Counted from the stretch's first letter, positions 1 through 12,701 are shown. The stretch: 64,000 bases of DNA from Musa acuminata AAA Group (GCF_036884655.1 NC_088356.1:18345001-18409000), one strand, 5' to 3'. Program-made: numbers and translations. The notes: generated from the letters alone by a model not told the origin.

Positions 1-2401
1 CCTTCGTTGTTAAGGAAGCAGAGGAGGCAGCTCGTGGGGGACCAGGGAAAGAAAAGAAGAAAAAGAAGAAGAAGAAGAAGAAGGAGAAGAGAAAGAAAAT
101 TTGGGGCTTTTAGGGTTTTTGCTTTAATCTTGTTACTTCGGGTAAAAATTTGCAAAGGCAAGTGTTCTAACCCCATCCTACATAAGTATTTGACTCTGTT
201 TTTATGTTGATTCAAAATAAATTGGAAGATTTCTATTTAGAGACTGATATATCTCTCTTTGGACTTAAACCATGGATTCTGAAAGTCTTTCGGTAAACTG
301 ACCCCTAAGCACTGTTTCGGCTATAAGTTTTAATATAGAATGAGAATTCAGGCAGGAACTATTTTGTTTGAAATTAGACTCGTATGTGTTTCTTTTGACA
401 CCGATTTTGTAGATTTTGGACACCGAATACTTACCCAAAAATTTGTTTCAAAAGAGCCTATAGACGCTGTAAAACAGAGTTCAGATTTCTGACCTTTCGA
501 TACTAAAACGCCTATAACTCCCTGTTGAAAATTCTGATTTGTATCAAACTGATTTTATTTGAAAGTAGACTTGAAATTCTCTCTTTTGACATATAGTTTG
601 AAAATTTTGGAGTTTAATTGCCCACCCTATCGTCTGTTGATTCCGACCCTATAAATTCTGTAACACAGTGATTGTGATTTTGACCTTGTGTTACCAAATC
701 AGAGGTAACTCAGTGTTGGGAGCCCTGTTTCATATGAAATCTGTTCCATCTTAATATAGATCGATATATGATTCGACCATAGCCTTATGATGGGTATTGG
801 AGCATAATTGTCATTCTAAAATATTTGTTTGATGTGCCACTGGAATTCTGTCCGAAATCGAACTTTGGTCGATTTTCGCGTATTTGGTTCCATTCCTTTG
901 GATATCTGAATTTGTCTAACCTTCTTATTGGAATTGAGCTGATTATGATTGCTTGGAATCCCTGTACACTCTTGCTTTCAATTCTTTCCTAAAATGAATA
1001 CTTTTGTGAGAGATTTGTTCCTTGCATCATTGTTTTGAAAAGGCACATGTACGTTTGGTTGTTCCGCGTGTGCTTCCGTTATATGCTGCTTATTGTTGAA
1101 ACTGCCTTCTTGTACTCTGGTGTGTGGGATATTGTGAACCTTTGCCAGAAATGGTAAAGGGAGTTGTGAACCTTTGCCAGAAATGGTAAAGGGAGTTGTG
1201 AACCTTTGCCAGAAATGGTAAAGGGAGTTGTGAACCTTTGCCAGAAATGGTAAAGGGAGTTGTGAACCTTTGCCAGAAATGGTAAAGGGAGTTATGCATA
1301 GAGCCTGCGATGCTCTGCCGGCCCCCTCTGACTTCACCTAGACGTGGGTGGATGGAGCTCCCAGACGTGGGAGACTTTTGTCAGGTGGTCATTCAGAAAT
1401 GGATGAATCACATTCTGACTGAGATCCCACTACACCCTCTATATGTTTGATGTGACATCCAGAGTTTTGGTGAGTTATTTCTGTTCGTGCTCTGGATAAG
1501 TATGATATGATTGCAACGTCAAGGACGACGTTTGAGCTTCTGTACGACATATGAGTTTGATATGCTCTGAAATGCTTCATTCACTATTGAGTTTGCTTCG
1601 TAATGTTCCATAGATCGTTGATGTGTTCTGGAACATTTTATATGCCATTGATAAGCTCCGATATGTTTCCTTTGTTTCTGATATGCTCCAATTACTCTAT
1701 GCCCCATCTGTCAGGAACCAAATATGTATGATTAAAAAGGACAATTATGATTCTGCTCCTAATGATATTATGTATACGAAATCGTATATTCTGCTTTTGT
1801 GTTTTGATACTGTATCTCTTTGGAAATTGTACTATTTTGATATGGATATGTTAGTCACTTGCTGAGCTCTTTATGCTCACTCCGTTTGTTGATAAATTTT
1901 TCAGGATAGCGTATCGCTTGCTTAAATGTTAAGAATGGGCTGAGGCAGTGGAAAGTTTAGAAGACGTTGGGCAGAACTTTTGTTAGCATATATGTAGTTG
2001 TGTATAAGCTACCTTGCATCTAATGAAATGTGACTATGAATCTAAACCTGTGGATTTTGTGTAAGTTAAAGGATCCCTCATGTATAGGGTTTTGGAATGT
2101 TAAATTAAATTTGTGTAATGATATGAACTTATGGTAAATCGATGATTGTGGTGACTGCATAGATTTCCCCACTTGTGGACTTATATTGTGGTTTTTATTT
2201 TGATGAGTCGGGTTCAGATGGTATAAATTTTCGAGTGATGTGTGCTATGTTTATGAATTGCACAGGGATATGAATTGGTAGATTATAGAAGCGAAATTTT
2301 TGATTTGAATGTTTTCTTAGTGACCTCAAATGTGTGTTTGGATCCTGGGTTAGTTGTGACGAAAGATTTTAAATATCATGTATATTTTTAGGGGCGTGAC
2401 A
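1..2401 (+). repeat. 5' LTR of the gypsy element (first ~260 bp missing)
   Basis: Matches 6816-9216 base for base as far as read by eye. It ends GGGGCGTGACA at 2401, directly before the primer site. It starts with a purine-rich GAA/AAG stretch (40-105) that yields a meaningless lysine/arginine-rich reading frame. No convincing gene lies inside. Confidence 0.9.
1132..1293 (+). repeat. 32-bp tandem repeat, five copies, inside 5' LTR
   Basis: Five copies in a row of a 32-bp unit containing GAACCTTTGCCAGAAATGG, with period 32 (for example G1134 to G1166). It is followed by GTTATGCATAGAGCC. A diverged relative at 24434-24470 has only one unit. Confidence 0.95.
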
Positions 2402-2405
2402 GAGG

Positions 2406-2417
2406 TGGTATCAGAGC
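2406..2417 (+). other. Primer binding site, initiator Met tRNA
   Basis: TGGTATCAGAGC starts five bases after the 5' LTR end and is complementary to the 3' end of plant initiator methionine tRNA, the usual primer for these lineages. Confidence 0.9.
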
Positions 2418-2529
2418 ATGGTTTGAGGATTACTGAAATATTTGATATGTTGACGTGCAAAATATATTGAGGTCTAGTGAACTATAGTGATTGGTGGAAA
2501 TTTTCTTTGATGTATTTTAGGAATCTGGG

Positions 2530-3341
2530 ATGATGAGGACATTTAGTCCTCCTACTTCATCTGATTTTGATTAATTAAGTGGGATGAAAGGGGTAATCGG
2601 GGATATTGAATCAGAGTGGCGCAGCGGAAGCATGGTGGACCTAATTTCATTGGTGGTAGAAAAATGGATGATGCGAATAGAGAAGATATTCGATGTATAA
2701 AATTGTTCTGATGATCGAAATATTTCTTTTGCTACCTTATATTGGAAGTAGAGGCTGATTATTATTGGCAACAATGAAAAGAATTTTTGGAGATATGTGG
2801 CAAGAATGATAAGGATAAGTTTAGCAATAAAAATATGATTGGAAATGAATCAGAAAGTAATAACGAGGGGGTCAAGACTTTTGGATTTGAAATGGGAAGT
2901 CATCACAAAAGACTCAATCATGTGTGAATTATAAGTTAAATTATGAAACAAATTTGTGTTTCGGGTGATTGGAGTCTATTTTGCTTGTAGAAAGTTGGAT
3001 CATAAAATAAAAGACTGCCCTTTGAACAATAAGAAAGAGTCATTGCCTCATAAATCATCAGCCCATGTCAGAGTGTATGCTATCACTGAATATGATTCTG
3101 AAACTTATGAATTAGTGGTCAAAGGTATTATGCATGTTTATGAAAGAATGCAAATATTTGTTTGACCATGGGTCCCATCAATGATTTGATTCGGAATATT
3201 TTGCCTATCACTTGGGTATTCAACCTAGACCACTACATTATGTGCTATATGTAAGTACAATCATTGGAGATTCTTTGATAACGAACTTGAATCTGGTCCT
3301 CTTGTCTGATTTTTGTTGGAGACCATGAACTCCTTGCTGAT
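2530..3341 (+). pseudogene. gag-pro: Decayed gag and protease of the gypsy element
   Basis: Gag forms the particle and protease cuts the polyprotein. Traces of Gag are readable in shifting frames: a capsid-like WMMRIEKIFDV near 2660-2695, a stretch resembling LEGEADYWW near 2745-2770, and a nucleocapsid knuckle near 2970-3025 whose first cysteine is replaced (YFACRKLDHKIKDC). The protease active site, normally FDSGATHSF, reads FDHGSHQ followed by TGA near 3160-3180. There are many stops and shifts, and the region is shorter than a normal gag. The contrast with the clean pol frame next door is striking. Neither product can be functional. Confidence 0.75.
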
Positions 3342-6300
3342 TTGATTCTCCTAGAGATCCAGGGTTTTGATATTATACTTGGCATGGATTGGTTATCTTC
3401 TCATCACGCTAGTATTGACTGTTACAAAAAAATAATTACCTTCTGCATACCAGATCAGCCTATATTTTTCTTTGAGGGCATTAAGCATGATTTGCCTCCT
3501 TGCTTGATATCCGCACTTCAAGCTTATCATCTTATGCAGAAAGGTTGTCTTTGTTATATGGTGTGTGTAAAGGAGCATTCAAATCAGGAAACCCACATAG
3601 ATGAAATTTCAGTGGTCAAAGAATTCCCTGATGTATTTCCTGATGACTTGCCTGGTTTACCTCTAGATAGAGAGGGTGAATTTGCTATTGATCTAGTCCC
3701 CAGTACAACCCCAATATCTAAGCCTCCCTACAGAATGGCACCACTTGAGTTAGAAGAATTAAAGAAGCAAATACAAGAATTATTAGATAAGGGTTTCATA
3801 CGACCCAGTGTATCCCCATGGGGTGCTCCGGTACTATTAGTGAAGAAGAAGGATGGAACATTGAGGCTTTGTATTGATTATAGACAGTTGAATCAGGTGA
3901 CCATCAAAAACAAATATCCCATACCTAGAATTGATGATTTGTTTGATCAACTGCAGGGTGCACAAGTATTCTCTAAGATTGACCTGAGGTCAGGTTACTA
4001 TCAGTTGAGGATCAAAGAGGAGGATATTTCAAAAACAGCCTTCAGAACTCGATATGGTCATTATGAATTTTTGGTGATGCCTTTTGGTTTGACTAATGCC
4101 CCTGCAGCTTTTATGGAACTAATGAATAGGACATTTCAACAGCTCTTGGATATCTGTGTAATTGTATTTATTGATGACATATTGGTGTATTCAAGGAGTA
4201 ATCAGGAGCATGAGGAACACTTGAGGAAGGTATTGTCCATACTAAGAGAAAAGAAGTTGTATGCAAAGTTCAGCAAATGTGAATTTTGGTTGAATGAAGT
4301 TGCCTTCTTAGGCCATGTGATTTCAGGAAAGGGTATATCTGTTGATCCAAGGAAAATAGAAGCTGTAGTTGAATGGGAAGTACCAACAAATGTGACAGAA
4401 GTTAGGAGCTTCTTGGGCATGGCAGGTTATTATAGGAGATTTGTGGAGGGATTTTCTCGAATTGCTCAACCTCTCACCAAACTCACTAAGAAGAATATGA
4501 AATTTGTATGGGGTGATGATTGTGAGCAAAGTTTTCAAGAGTTAAAAAGAAGATTGACTAGTGCCCCTATTCTCACTATTCCAAGGGGTAATGATGAGTT
4601 TGTAGTTTATACTGATGCTTCAAGTAAGGGCCTAGGATGTGTTTTGATGCAGGAAGGGAGAGTAATTGCGTATGCTTCTAGGCAACTTAAAGGTTATGAA
4701 CTGAATTACCCAACTCATGATTTGGAATTGGCAGCAATTATTTTTGCTTTAAAGATTTGGAGACATTATTTGTATGGTCGGCAGTTTGAAATCTTTACTG
4801 ATCACAAGAGTTTAAAATATATTTTCACTCAGAAAGAGTTAAACATGAGGCAGCGAAGATGGATTGAACTTCTGAAGGATTATGATTGTACCATCCGTTA
4901 TCACCCGGGCAAAGCCAATGTTGTAGCTGATGCACTTAGTAGGAAATCTACAAGTTTTATGGCTAGTCTGGTCGTGAAGCAATGGAAGCTAATAGAAGAA
5001 AATTTTGATTTGAAAGCTTTGAGGAAAGAGCAAGACTCGATGATTCTGATGGCCTCCATTCAAGTGCAGTCTGATCTTATGCAACAAATTAAGGAAGGAC
5101 AATTACGAGATCCACATTTAATCTACTTGAGGACTGAAGTAGAAAAGGGATTGAAGCCACAATTTCAAATTTCAAAGGATGGCCTATTGAGATTTGGGGA
5201 GAGAGTATGTGTACCAAATGAACTAGTTATCAAGAATCAAATCCTAACTGAAAGTCATACTTCAAAGTACACCCTACACCCTGGGAGCACTAAGATGTAT
5301 AGAGATCTTCGAAGTCATTATTGGTGGAAAGGCATGAAGAAAGAAATGGCAATGTATGTTTCTAAATGTTTGACTTGTCAGCAAATCAAAGTGGAACACC
5401 AAAGACCTGGAGGGTTGTTGCAACCTTTAGTTATTCCTGAATGGAAATGGGAATGTATTACTATGGATTTTGTTTCAAGACTACCCAGAACCTCGAGGAA
5501 GCATGATGCTATTTGGGTTATCATTGATAGGTTAACAAAATCTGCGCATTTCCTACCGATTAATATGACTTATTCACTTGATAGACTTGCAGATTTATAT
5601 GTTAATGAAGTAGTAAGACTTCATGGTATTCCAAAGGAGATTATCTCTGATAGAGACTCCAGATTTCTCTCTAGATTCTGGAGAAAATTGCAGGAGTCGA
5701 TGGGCACTAAAGTCAAGTTTAGTACTGCATATCATCCTCAGACTGATGGTCAGTCAGAAAGAACAATTCAAACACTTGAGGATTTGCTTAGAGCCTATGT
5801 TATGGATTGGAAAGGTGAATGGGATAAGGATATTTCACTTGTTGAGTTCACGTATAATAATAGTTATCATTCAAGTATTCAGATGGCTCCTTATGAAGCT
5901 CTATATGGGCGAAAGTGCGTAACACCTGTATGTTGGGAGGAAGTTGGAGACAGAAAGCTATTAGCACCGGACAAGGTACAAGAAACTACCGAGAAAATTC
6001 AAGTAATAAGGAAAAGGTTAAAAACTGCTCAGAGTCGTCAAAAGAGTTATGCTGACAATAGAAGACGAGATATTGAGTTTGAAATCGGAGATTTTGTATT
6101 CTTAAAAGTCTCCCCTTCCAAAGGCATTATGAGGTTTGGGAAGAGAGGAAAATTAAGCCCAAGATTTATTGGACCTTTTGAGGTTCTTGAGAGGGTTGGT
6201 TCTGTCGCTTACAGGATTGCCTTGCCACCAGCATTGAGCCATGTCCATGATATATTTCATGTCTCGATGATTAGAAAGTATATGTATGACCCTTCTCACA

Positions 6301-6506
6301 TCATTAAGTATGAGCTGGTGGAGTTCGATAAAGATCTATCCTATGTGGAAGAGCCTATTCAGATTATTGATAAGAAAGAAAAAGTCCTAAGGAATCGGGT
6401 CATCCCACTGGTTCAAGTAAATTGGAGACATCATTCTGGAGAAGAGACAACTTGGGAGCTAGAAGAGGAAATGAAAAAGGTGTATCCTCGTCTTTTCATC
6501 GAATAG
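3291..6506 (+). CDS. pol: Ty3/gypsy Pol: RT, RNase H, integrase with chromodomain-like tail
   Basis: One open frame of over 1050 codons; a stop precedes 3291. The first in-frame ATG is at 3384, inside the end of the protease (GMDWL), so this is the rest of a polyprotein and not a gene with its own start. Numbering from 3342: reverse transcriptase about 128-300 with the catalytic FIDD at 276-279; RNase H from TDASS (D425); integrase HHCC zinc finger from H639; integrase core D709, D770, E806 (DD35E); a C-terminal [14 protein letters not shown] segment resembling the chromodomain of Tekay/Del elements. RT copies element RNA, RNase H removes it and integrase inserts the cDNA. All catalytic residues are present. 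The upstream gag and protease are broken, so this enzyme set could act only if Gag and PR came from another copy. Confidence 0.92.
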   Translation: MWSSCLIFVGDHELLADLILLEIQGFDIILGMDWLSSHHASIDCYKKIITFCIPDQPIFFFEGIKHDLPPCLISALQAYHLMQKGCLCYMVCVKEHSNQETHIDEISVVKEFPDVFPDDLPGLPLDREGEFAIDLVPSTTPISKPPYRMAPLELEELKKQIQELLDKGFIRPSVSPWGAPVLLVKKKDGTLRLCIDYRQLNQVTIKNKYPIPRIDDLFDQLQGAQVFSKIDLRSGYYQLRIKEEDISKTAFRTRYGHYEFLVMPFGLTNAPAAFMELMNRTFQQLLDICVIVFIDDILVYSRSNQEHEEHLRKVLSILREKKLYAKFSKCEFWLNEVAFLGHVISGKGISVDPRKIEAVVEWEVPTNVTEVRSFLGMAGYYRRFVEGFSRIAQPLTKLTKKNMKFVWGDDCEQSFQELKRRLTSAPILTIPRGNDEFVVYTDASSKGLGCVLMQEGRVIAYASRQLKGYELNYPTHDLELAAIIFALKIWRHYLYGRQFEIFTDHKSLKYIFTQKELNMRQRRWIELLKDYDCTIRYHPGKANVVADALSRKSTSFMASLVVKQWKLIEENFDLKALRKEQDSMILMASIQVQSDLMQQIKEGQLRDPHLIYLRTEVEKGLKPQFQISKDGLLRFGERVCVPNELVIKNQILTESHTSKYTLHPGSTKMYRDLRSHYWWKGMKKEMAMYVSKCLTCQQIKVEHQRPGGLLQPLVIPEWKWECITMDFVSRLPRTSRKHDAIWVIIDRLTKSAHFLPINMTYSLDRLADLYVNEVVRLHGIPKEIISDRDSRFLSRFWRKLQESMGTKVKFSTAYHPQTDGQSERTIQTLEDLLRAYVMDWKGEWDKDISLVEFTYNNSYHSSIQMAPYEALYGRKCVTPVCWEEVGDRKLLAPDKVQETTEKIQVIRKRLKTAQSRQKSYADNRRRDIEFEIGDFVFLKVSPSKGIMRFGKRGKLSPRFIGPFEVLERVGSVAYRIALPPALSHVHDIFHVSMIRKYMYDPSHIIKYELVEFDKDLSYVEEPIQIIDKKEKVLRNRVIPLVQVNWRHHSGEETTWELEEEMKKVYPRLFIE

Positions 6507-6542
6507 AGGTACGATAAATTTAGAGGACTAAATTTTTCTTTT

Positions 6543-6555
6543 AAGGGGGGGAGAG
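6543..6555 (+). other. Polypurine tract of the gypsy element
   Basis: AAGGGGGGGAGAG lies directly before the 3' LTR TG at 6556, the standard place for plus-strand DNA priming. Confidence 0.9.
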
Positions 6556-9216
6556 TGTAACACCCCTCATTTCCGAATTTTCGTATAATATTTCTGGTGA
6601 TAATGTAAGCATCTATTTTTAATTGACACAAGAAATAGAGTATGAATCAGAGGTAACTTATTTTTAAGATTTGGGAGATCTGTTCAAAAAAAAAAAAAAG
6701 AAAGAATCTGAGGACCTATATGTAAACCCTAAGGACCTAATCGTGAATATGATAAAAACGAGGACTAAACTGCAAAATGCACCAAATGACAAATTCCACC
6801 GCTTAAGCCTCTCTGCCTTCGTTGTTAAGGAAGCAGAGGAGGCAGCTCGTGGGGGACCAGGGAAAGAAAAGAAGAAAAAGAAGAAGAAGAAGAAGAAGGA
6901 GAAGAGAAAGAAAATTTGGGGCTTTTAGGGTTTTTGCTTTAATCTTGTTACTTCGGGTAAAAATTTGCAAAGGCAAGTGTTCTAACCCCATCCTACATAA
7001 GTATTTGACTCTGTTTTTATGTTGATTCAAAATAAATTGGAAGATTTCTATTTAGAGACTGATATATCTCTCTTTGGACTTAAACCATGGATTCTGAAAG
7101 TCTTTCGGTAAACTGACCCCTAAGCACTGTTTCGGCTATAAGTTTTAATATAGAATGAGAATTCAGGCAGGAACTATTTTGTTTGAAATTAGACTCGTAT
7201 GTGTTTCTTTTGACACCGATTTTGTAGATTTTGGACACCGAATACTTACCCAAAAATTTGTTTCAAAAGAGCCTATAGACGCTGTAAAACAGAGTTCAGA
7301 TTTCTGACCTTTCGATACTAAAACGCCTATAACTCCCTGTTGAAAATTCTGATTTGTATCAAACTGATTTTATTTGAAAGTAGACTTGAAATTCTCTCTT
7401 TTGACATATAGTTTGAAAATTTTGGAGTTTAATTGCCCACCCTATCGTCTGTTGATTCCGACCCTATAAATTCTGTAACACAGTGATTGTGATTTTGACC
7501 TTGTGTTACCAAATCAGAGGTAACTCAGTGTTGGGAGCCCTGTTTCATATGAAATCTGTTCCATCTTAATATAGATCGATATATGATTCGACCATAGCCT
7601 TATGATGGGTATTGGAGCATAATTGTCATTCTAAAATATTTGTTTGATGTGCCACTGGAATTCTGTCCGAAATCGAACTTTGGTCGATTTTCGCGTATTT
7701 GGTTCCATTCCTTTGGATATCTGAATTTGTCTAACCTTCTTATTGGAATTGAGCTGATTATGATTGCTTGGAATCCCTGTACACTCTTGCTTTCAATTCT
7801 TTCCTAAAATGAATACTTTTGTGAGAGATTTGTTCCTTGCATCATTGTTTTGAAAAGGCACATGTACGTTTGGTTGTTCCGCGTGTGCTTCCGTTATATG
7901 CTGCTTATTGTTGAAACTGCCTTCTTGTACTCTGGTGTGTGGGATATTGTGAACCTTTGCCAGAAATGGTAAAGGGAGTTGTGAACCTTTGCCAGAAATG
8001 GTAAAGGGAGTTGTGAACCTTTGCCAGAAATGGTAAAGGGAGTTGTGAACCTTTGCCAGAAATGGTAAAGGGAGTTGTGAACCTTTGCCAGAAATGGTAA
8101 AGGGAGTTATGCATAGAGCCTGCGATGCTCTGCCGGCCCCCTCTGACTTCACCTAGACGTGGGTGGATGGAGCTCCCAGACGTGGGAGACTTTTGTCAGG
8201 TGGTCATTCAGAAATGGATGAATCACATTCTGACTGAGATCCCACTACACCCTCTATATGTTTGATGTGACATCCAGAGTTTTGGTGAGTTATTTCTGTT
8301 CGTGCTCTGGATAAGTATGATATGATTGCAACGTCAAGGACGACGTTTGAGCTTCTGTACGACATATGAGTTTGATATGCTCTGAAATGCTTCATTCACT
8401 ATTGAGTTTGCTTCGTAATGTTCCATAGATCGTTGATGTGTTCTGGAACATTTTATATGCCATTGATAAGCTCCGATATGTTTCCTTTGTTTCTGATATG
8501 CTCCAATTACTCTATGCCCCATCTGTCAGGAACCAAATATGTATGATTAAAAAGGACAATTATGATTCTGCTCCTAATGATATTATGTATACGAAATCGT
8601 ATATTCTGCTTTTGTGTTTTGATACTGTATCTCTTTGGAAATTGTACTATTTTGATATGGATATGTTAGTCACTTGCTGAGCTCTTTATGCTCACTCCGT
8701 TTGTTGATAAATTTTTCAGGATAGCGTATCGCTTGCTTAAATGTTAAGAATGGGCTGAGGCAGTGGAAAGTTTAGAAGACGTTGGGCAGAACTTTTGTTA
8801 GCATATATGTAGTTGTGTATAAGCTACCTTGCATCTAATGAAATGTGACTATGAATCTAAACCTGTGGATTTTGTGTAAGTTAAAGGATCCCTCATGTAT
8901 AGGGTTTTGGAATGTTAAATTAAATTTGTGTAATGATATGAACTTATGGTAAATCGATGATTGTGGTGACTGCATAGATTTCCCCACTTGTGGACTTATA
9001 TTGTGGTTTTTATTTTGATGAGTCGGGTTCAGATGGTATAAATTTTCGAGTGATGTGTGCTATGTTTATGAATTGCACAGGGATATGAATTGGTAGATTA
9101 TAGAAGCGAAATTTTTGATTTGAATGTTTTCTTAGTGACCTCAAATGTGTGTTTGGATCCTGGGTTAGTTGTGACGAAAGATTTTAAATATCATGTATAT
9201 TTTTAGGGGCGTGACA
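6556..9216 (+). repeat. 3' LTR of the gypsy element, complete, 2661 bp
   Basis: Starts TGTAACACCCCTC and ends GGGGCGTGACA. It supplies the part missing from the left copy. It contains a poly-A run at 6687, a GAA/AAG purine stretch at 6860-6920 and the five-unit 32-bp repeat. The small reading frames in it occur identically in both LTRs and are not genes. Confidence 0.95.
7947..8108 (+). repeat. 32-bp tandem repeat, five copies, inside 3' LTR
   Basis: Same five-unit array as in the left LTR, same copy number and sequence. This fits copying of one LTR into both during the last transposition. Confidence 0.95.
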
Positions 9217-11459
9217 GAAGACTAAGAGACAAGTGCATGACCTAAGAGTTGACATATTCCGAATGTGCTTTTTCTATCTAATCTACATTCAGCAAAATCC
9301 GCATCAGCATAAGCAATTAATTCAAAGTTTTCAGATTTTGGATACCATAATCCTAGATTAGTGGTTCCTTTAAGATATATAAGAATTCTTTTAACTGCTT
9401 TAAGATGAGATAGCTTAGGATTAGATTAAAACTTAGCACAAAGTCCTACGCTAAACATGATGTCCGGTCTAGTTGTGATAAGGTATAGTAAACTACCTAT
9501 AATACCCCTATAAGCTTTTTGATCAAAGCTTTCTCCACTTTCGTCAATGTCTAACTTAGTGAAGGTACTCATAGGAGTATTGATAACCTTTGAATTATCC
9601 ATATTAAACTATTTTAGTAAGTCTAATGCAAATTTTGTTTGACTAAGAAAAATACCATCATTAAATTGTTTGATTTGTAAGCCTAAAAAGAAAGTTAGTT
9701 CACCCATTAAACTCATTTCAAACTCTTGGCTAATACTTTTAGAAAATGATTCGCATAAGGATTCATTTGTAGAACCAAAAATATTATCATCAATATAAAT
9801 TTGAACAACAAGAAAATTATTTTCAAAATTTTTAATAAGCAATGTAGTATCGACATTGTCTTTAGAGAAATTATTTTGGATAACATATGAGCTATGTCTC
9901 TTATACCAAGCTCTTGGAGCTTGTTTTAATTCATAGAGAGCTTTAGTCAATTTAAACACATGATTTGAAAAATTATTATTCTCAAATCCAGGAGGTTGTT
10001 CAACATAAACTTCTTCAAAAATAAAACCATTAAGAAAAGTACTTTTGACATCCATTTGAAATAACATCAAATTCTTACTACTAGCATAGGCAAGGAGCAT
10101 CATTATGGTTTACAATTGTGCCACAAGAGTGAAGGTTTCTTCATAATCGATACCTTCTTCTTGGTTGAAACCTTTGGCCACTAATCTAGCCTTGTTTCTA
10201 ACCATGATACCAAATTCATCTTGCTTGTTTCTAAAGACCCATTTATTACCGATAACTAAATAGTCACTAGGTCTCGGAACAGGCTTCCACACATCATTTC
10301 TCTCAAATTGGTTCAACTCTTTTTGCATTGCAATAACCCATGAATCATCTTTCAAGGCCTCATCAATGCATTTAGTTCAATTTGTGAAAGAAAAGCGGCA
10401 TTGGCACAAAAATTTTTAAGAGAAGAATGAGTTTGAACCCCTTTTGATGTGTCTCCTATGATTAGCTCCTTAGGATGAGCATCTACATACTTCCATTCAT
10501 TGGGCAAGGATATTTTGGAAGAAGATGTATCCAAGTTGCTAGTTGGAGGAGAGGGTTCATTTAAATTCAAAGCATCAAAATTAAGATCATCATCAAACTC
10601 ATTTTTCTTAAATTTAAAAACTTCATTAAAGACAACACGAATCTATAACCAAAGTTCTTTTGTTAAAGATATGAAAGGCTTTAGAAATAGAAGAATAGAC
10701 AAGAAAAATCCCTTCATCAGATTTTGCATCAAACTTTCCTAAGGCATCTTTTTCATTCAAGATAAAACATTTACAACTGAAAACTTTAAAGTATGAAACA
10801 TTAGGTTTTTAGTTATTCCACAATTCATAAAGAGTTTTGGAAGGTATTGGTCTTACTAGAACCCTATTCATGACATAGCATGCCGTATAAACGGCTTCGG
10901 CCAAAAAATATTTGGGTAGGCTATGTTCGTTCAACATAGTTCTTGCCATTTCTTGTAAATTTCTATTTTTTCTTTCTACTACTTCATTTTATTGAAGATT
11001 TCTCAGAGTAAAAAAATTGTGGTTGTATCCATTAGATTCACAAAAATTTTAGAAATCACAGTTTTGAAATTTGCCATCATGATCACTCCGAATTAATGAA
11101 ATCATAAAGCCTTTTTCATTTTGAACAAGTTTACAAAACTTAGAAAATTACCTAAAGCATTCACTTTTGTATTCCAATAAGTATGTCCAAGTGTATCTAC
11201 TATAATCATCCACAATGACAAAGGCGTATTTGCTACCTCCTAGGCTTAATGTATCAATTGGTCCAAACAAATCCATATTGATCAATTGCCATAGTCTAGA
11301 GGTGCTTATTTGATTCTTTAGTTTGAAACTACCTTTTATTTGTTTTCCTAGTTGACATACATCATACACATTATCTTCGATAAACTTAATATTAGGAATT
11401 CCACTTAAAAGTTCTTTGAATGAGATTTGAGAGATTAGTTTCATGCAAGCATGACCTAA
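9217..11459 (-). pseudogene. pol: Ty1/copia pol fragment (integrase to RNase H), Sirevirus-like
   Basis: Colinear, on the minus strand, with roughly 50592-52800 of element E6. From right to left: the integrase HHCC region (11148-11444, with [11 protein letters not shown] and DLFGP), the integrase core with stops (10860-11150), the integrase-RT linker (10352-10570), the RT start (10110-10355), the RT body with QMDVKSTFLNG and a catalytic YIDD (9609-10103), and RNase H to VDADFAEC-like sequence at 9222-9320. Several stops and frameshifts split it. The left end is cut by the gypsy insertion at 9216, the right end by an LTR fragment at 11460. It is more diverged from E6 than E0 is, so it is an older copy. 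Confidence 0.88.
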
Positions 11460-11828
11460 TGATAGAACCCTAGAGAAATTCTATATAGATTGATCTTTGA
11501 GGGAGATCACTCCTTAGAACACTATAGGGGTTCCACTATCCTAGAAGTCGGCCAAATGGCTACAATTATAGATAAATCTTATTCCCAAAGAGATGGAAGC
11601 TACATGCTTATATAGGGCTCCAAACCCTAGCCCTAGGGGCTACTTCCTAAGTGAGTTAACCCTTTTGCCCTCAACTCTAACCAACCAACCTAGTAAAAGG
11701 GGGCAGTGGCTAGGAAGCCCAAAGGCCCAAATATAAACCCTAGCCACTCTTCTTTATAGGATAGAGGTGGCTAGGTGGGGTTTATTACAATCTCACAAGA
11801 TTTTATTAGCTGCTTCTTGGTTGAGTAT
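11460..11828 (-). repeat. LTR fragment of a TGTTAGAACC-type gypsy element
   Basis: Starts TGATAGAACCC and shares layout and short stretches with the complete LTR at 56233-56626: the starting words, CTTAGAACACT then GGGGTTCC, a TATATAGGGCT/CCAAACCCTA block and GGGTTTTA near the end. It is interrupted on the right by the Sirevirus-like LTR at 11829. Strand is inferred from the 56233 copy. No gene is visible. Confidence 0.55.
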
Positions 11829-12350
11829 TGTTGAATCTCGGATTTTGATGATGAAGTCAATTGTCATTTGTTGTCTAATCTATGTGTTGAGATAAGTGTG
11901 CAGGATTAACTACGATGAAAGTTAGACAAGCAGCAGGAGTTGCGCCGGAGTCAAGTTCATGATCACGTTGGGAGTTCGAGAGTTCGACGGAAGTTCGGAC
12001 GGTCGTCGGAGGTTCTGCGAGAACAGATCCGAGAAGTCCAGAAGCTTGCCAAGCGAAGCTCGTCGGAACTTGCCAAGTGGATCGTCACAAAGTCCAGGAG
12101 TTTGCCGGAAGTCCGCAGGAGCATCACCGAGGGTTCATCGGATGATCGACGGAAGTTCGCCGGAAACTCGCCGGAAGAAGCGATTGACGCACCGAAGCAA
12201 AGCTGCAGAAATTGTCTTAGATCTAATCGTAGTTAGCACGTTGATTAAGTTAAAAAATGGGAGGTGATCCCATTAGCTTAATCTTGGGGCAATTGGGCCC
12301 CTGAAAGACTGAAATTGGGCCGAATGGAGCTAACCATTCGGACCCTGATT

Positions 12351-12643
12351 GCACCAGGAGGTGCAACCGCCTAGGCCAGGAGGTGGCACCGCCTGGGCTA
12401 AGCCTCCCAGCGAGACTGGGCGGTGCAACCTCCCCAGTCGGGAGGTGGCACCGCCTGAGCTCAGTCTTCGAGCAAGACTGGGCGGTGCAACCTCCCTGAC
12501 AGAGAGGTGGCACCGCCTGAGCTCAGTCTTCGAGCAAGACTGGGCGGTGCAACCTCCCTGACAGAGAGGTGGCACCGCCTGAGCTCGGTCTTCGAGCTCT
12601 GCCAGGCGGTGCAACCTCTCCAGTCAAGAGGTGCAACCGCCTG
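12351..12643 (+). repeat. GC-rich ~62-bp repeats with imperfect palindromes in LTR U3
   Basis: About four units built on CTGAGCTCAGTCTTCGAGC and GGCGGTGCAACCTCC / AGGTGGCACCGCCT. The two words are near reverse complements, so the block can fold. It lies directly upstream of the TATA box. Long frames through it on either strand (about 70-94 codons) are by-products of the repeat. Confidence 0.85.
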
Positions 12644-12701
12644 ATCCCGGAATTCTGGGATTTGATCGTTTTGAGCTCCAAATTTGAACTGGGTTGGGGC
12701 C

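Larger units (their letters stand above)
1..9216 (+). mobile_element. Ty3/gypsy LTR retrotransposon, Tekay/Del-like chromovirus, left end outside window
   Basis: The order is 5' LTR (partial), primer site, decayed gag-protease, open RT-RNase H-integrase frame, polypurine tract and 3' LTR. The 3' LTR spans 6556-9216 (2661 bp, TG...CA). Positions 1-2401 repeat 6816-9216 at a constant offset of 6815, and I saw no mismatch. The long LTRs, the initiator-Met primer site and a C-terminal chromodomain-like tail suggest the Tekay/Del lineage. The element lies inside a minus-strand copia pol fragment that resumes at 9217. The right target-site candidate is GAAGA (9217-9221); its partner is off the window. 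Identical LTRs mean a very recent insertion. Confidence 0.9.

Noticed and set aside
978..1337. Minus-strand 119-codon frame with repeated ISGKGSQLPLP (also 7793-8152)
   Set aside because: It exists only because the 32-bp LTR repeat has no stop in these frames. It lies in non-coding LTR sequence.
6822..7025. Lysine/arginine-rich short frame (also at 7-210)
   Set aside because: It is the translation of a GAA/AAG purine run inside the gypsy LTR and occurs identically in both LTRs; no gene signal.
12330..12614. Frames of 70-102 codons through the LTR repeat block and U3 (also near 18.0, 47.4 and 54.6 kb)
   Set aside because: They overlap on both strands in every LTR copy and follow the repeat period; they are by-products of GC-rich repeats.
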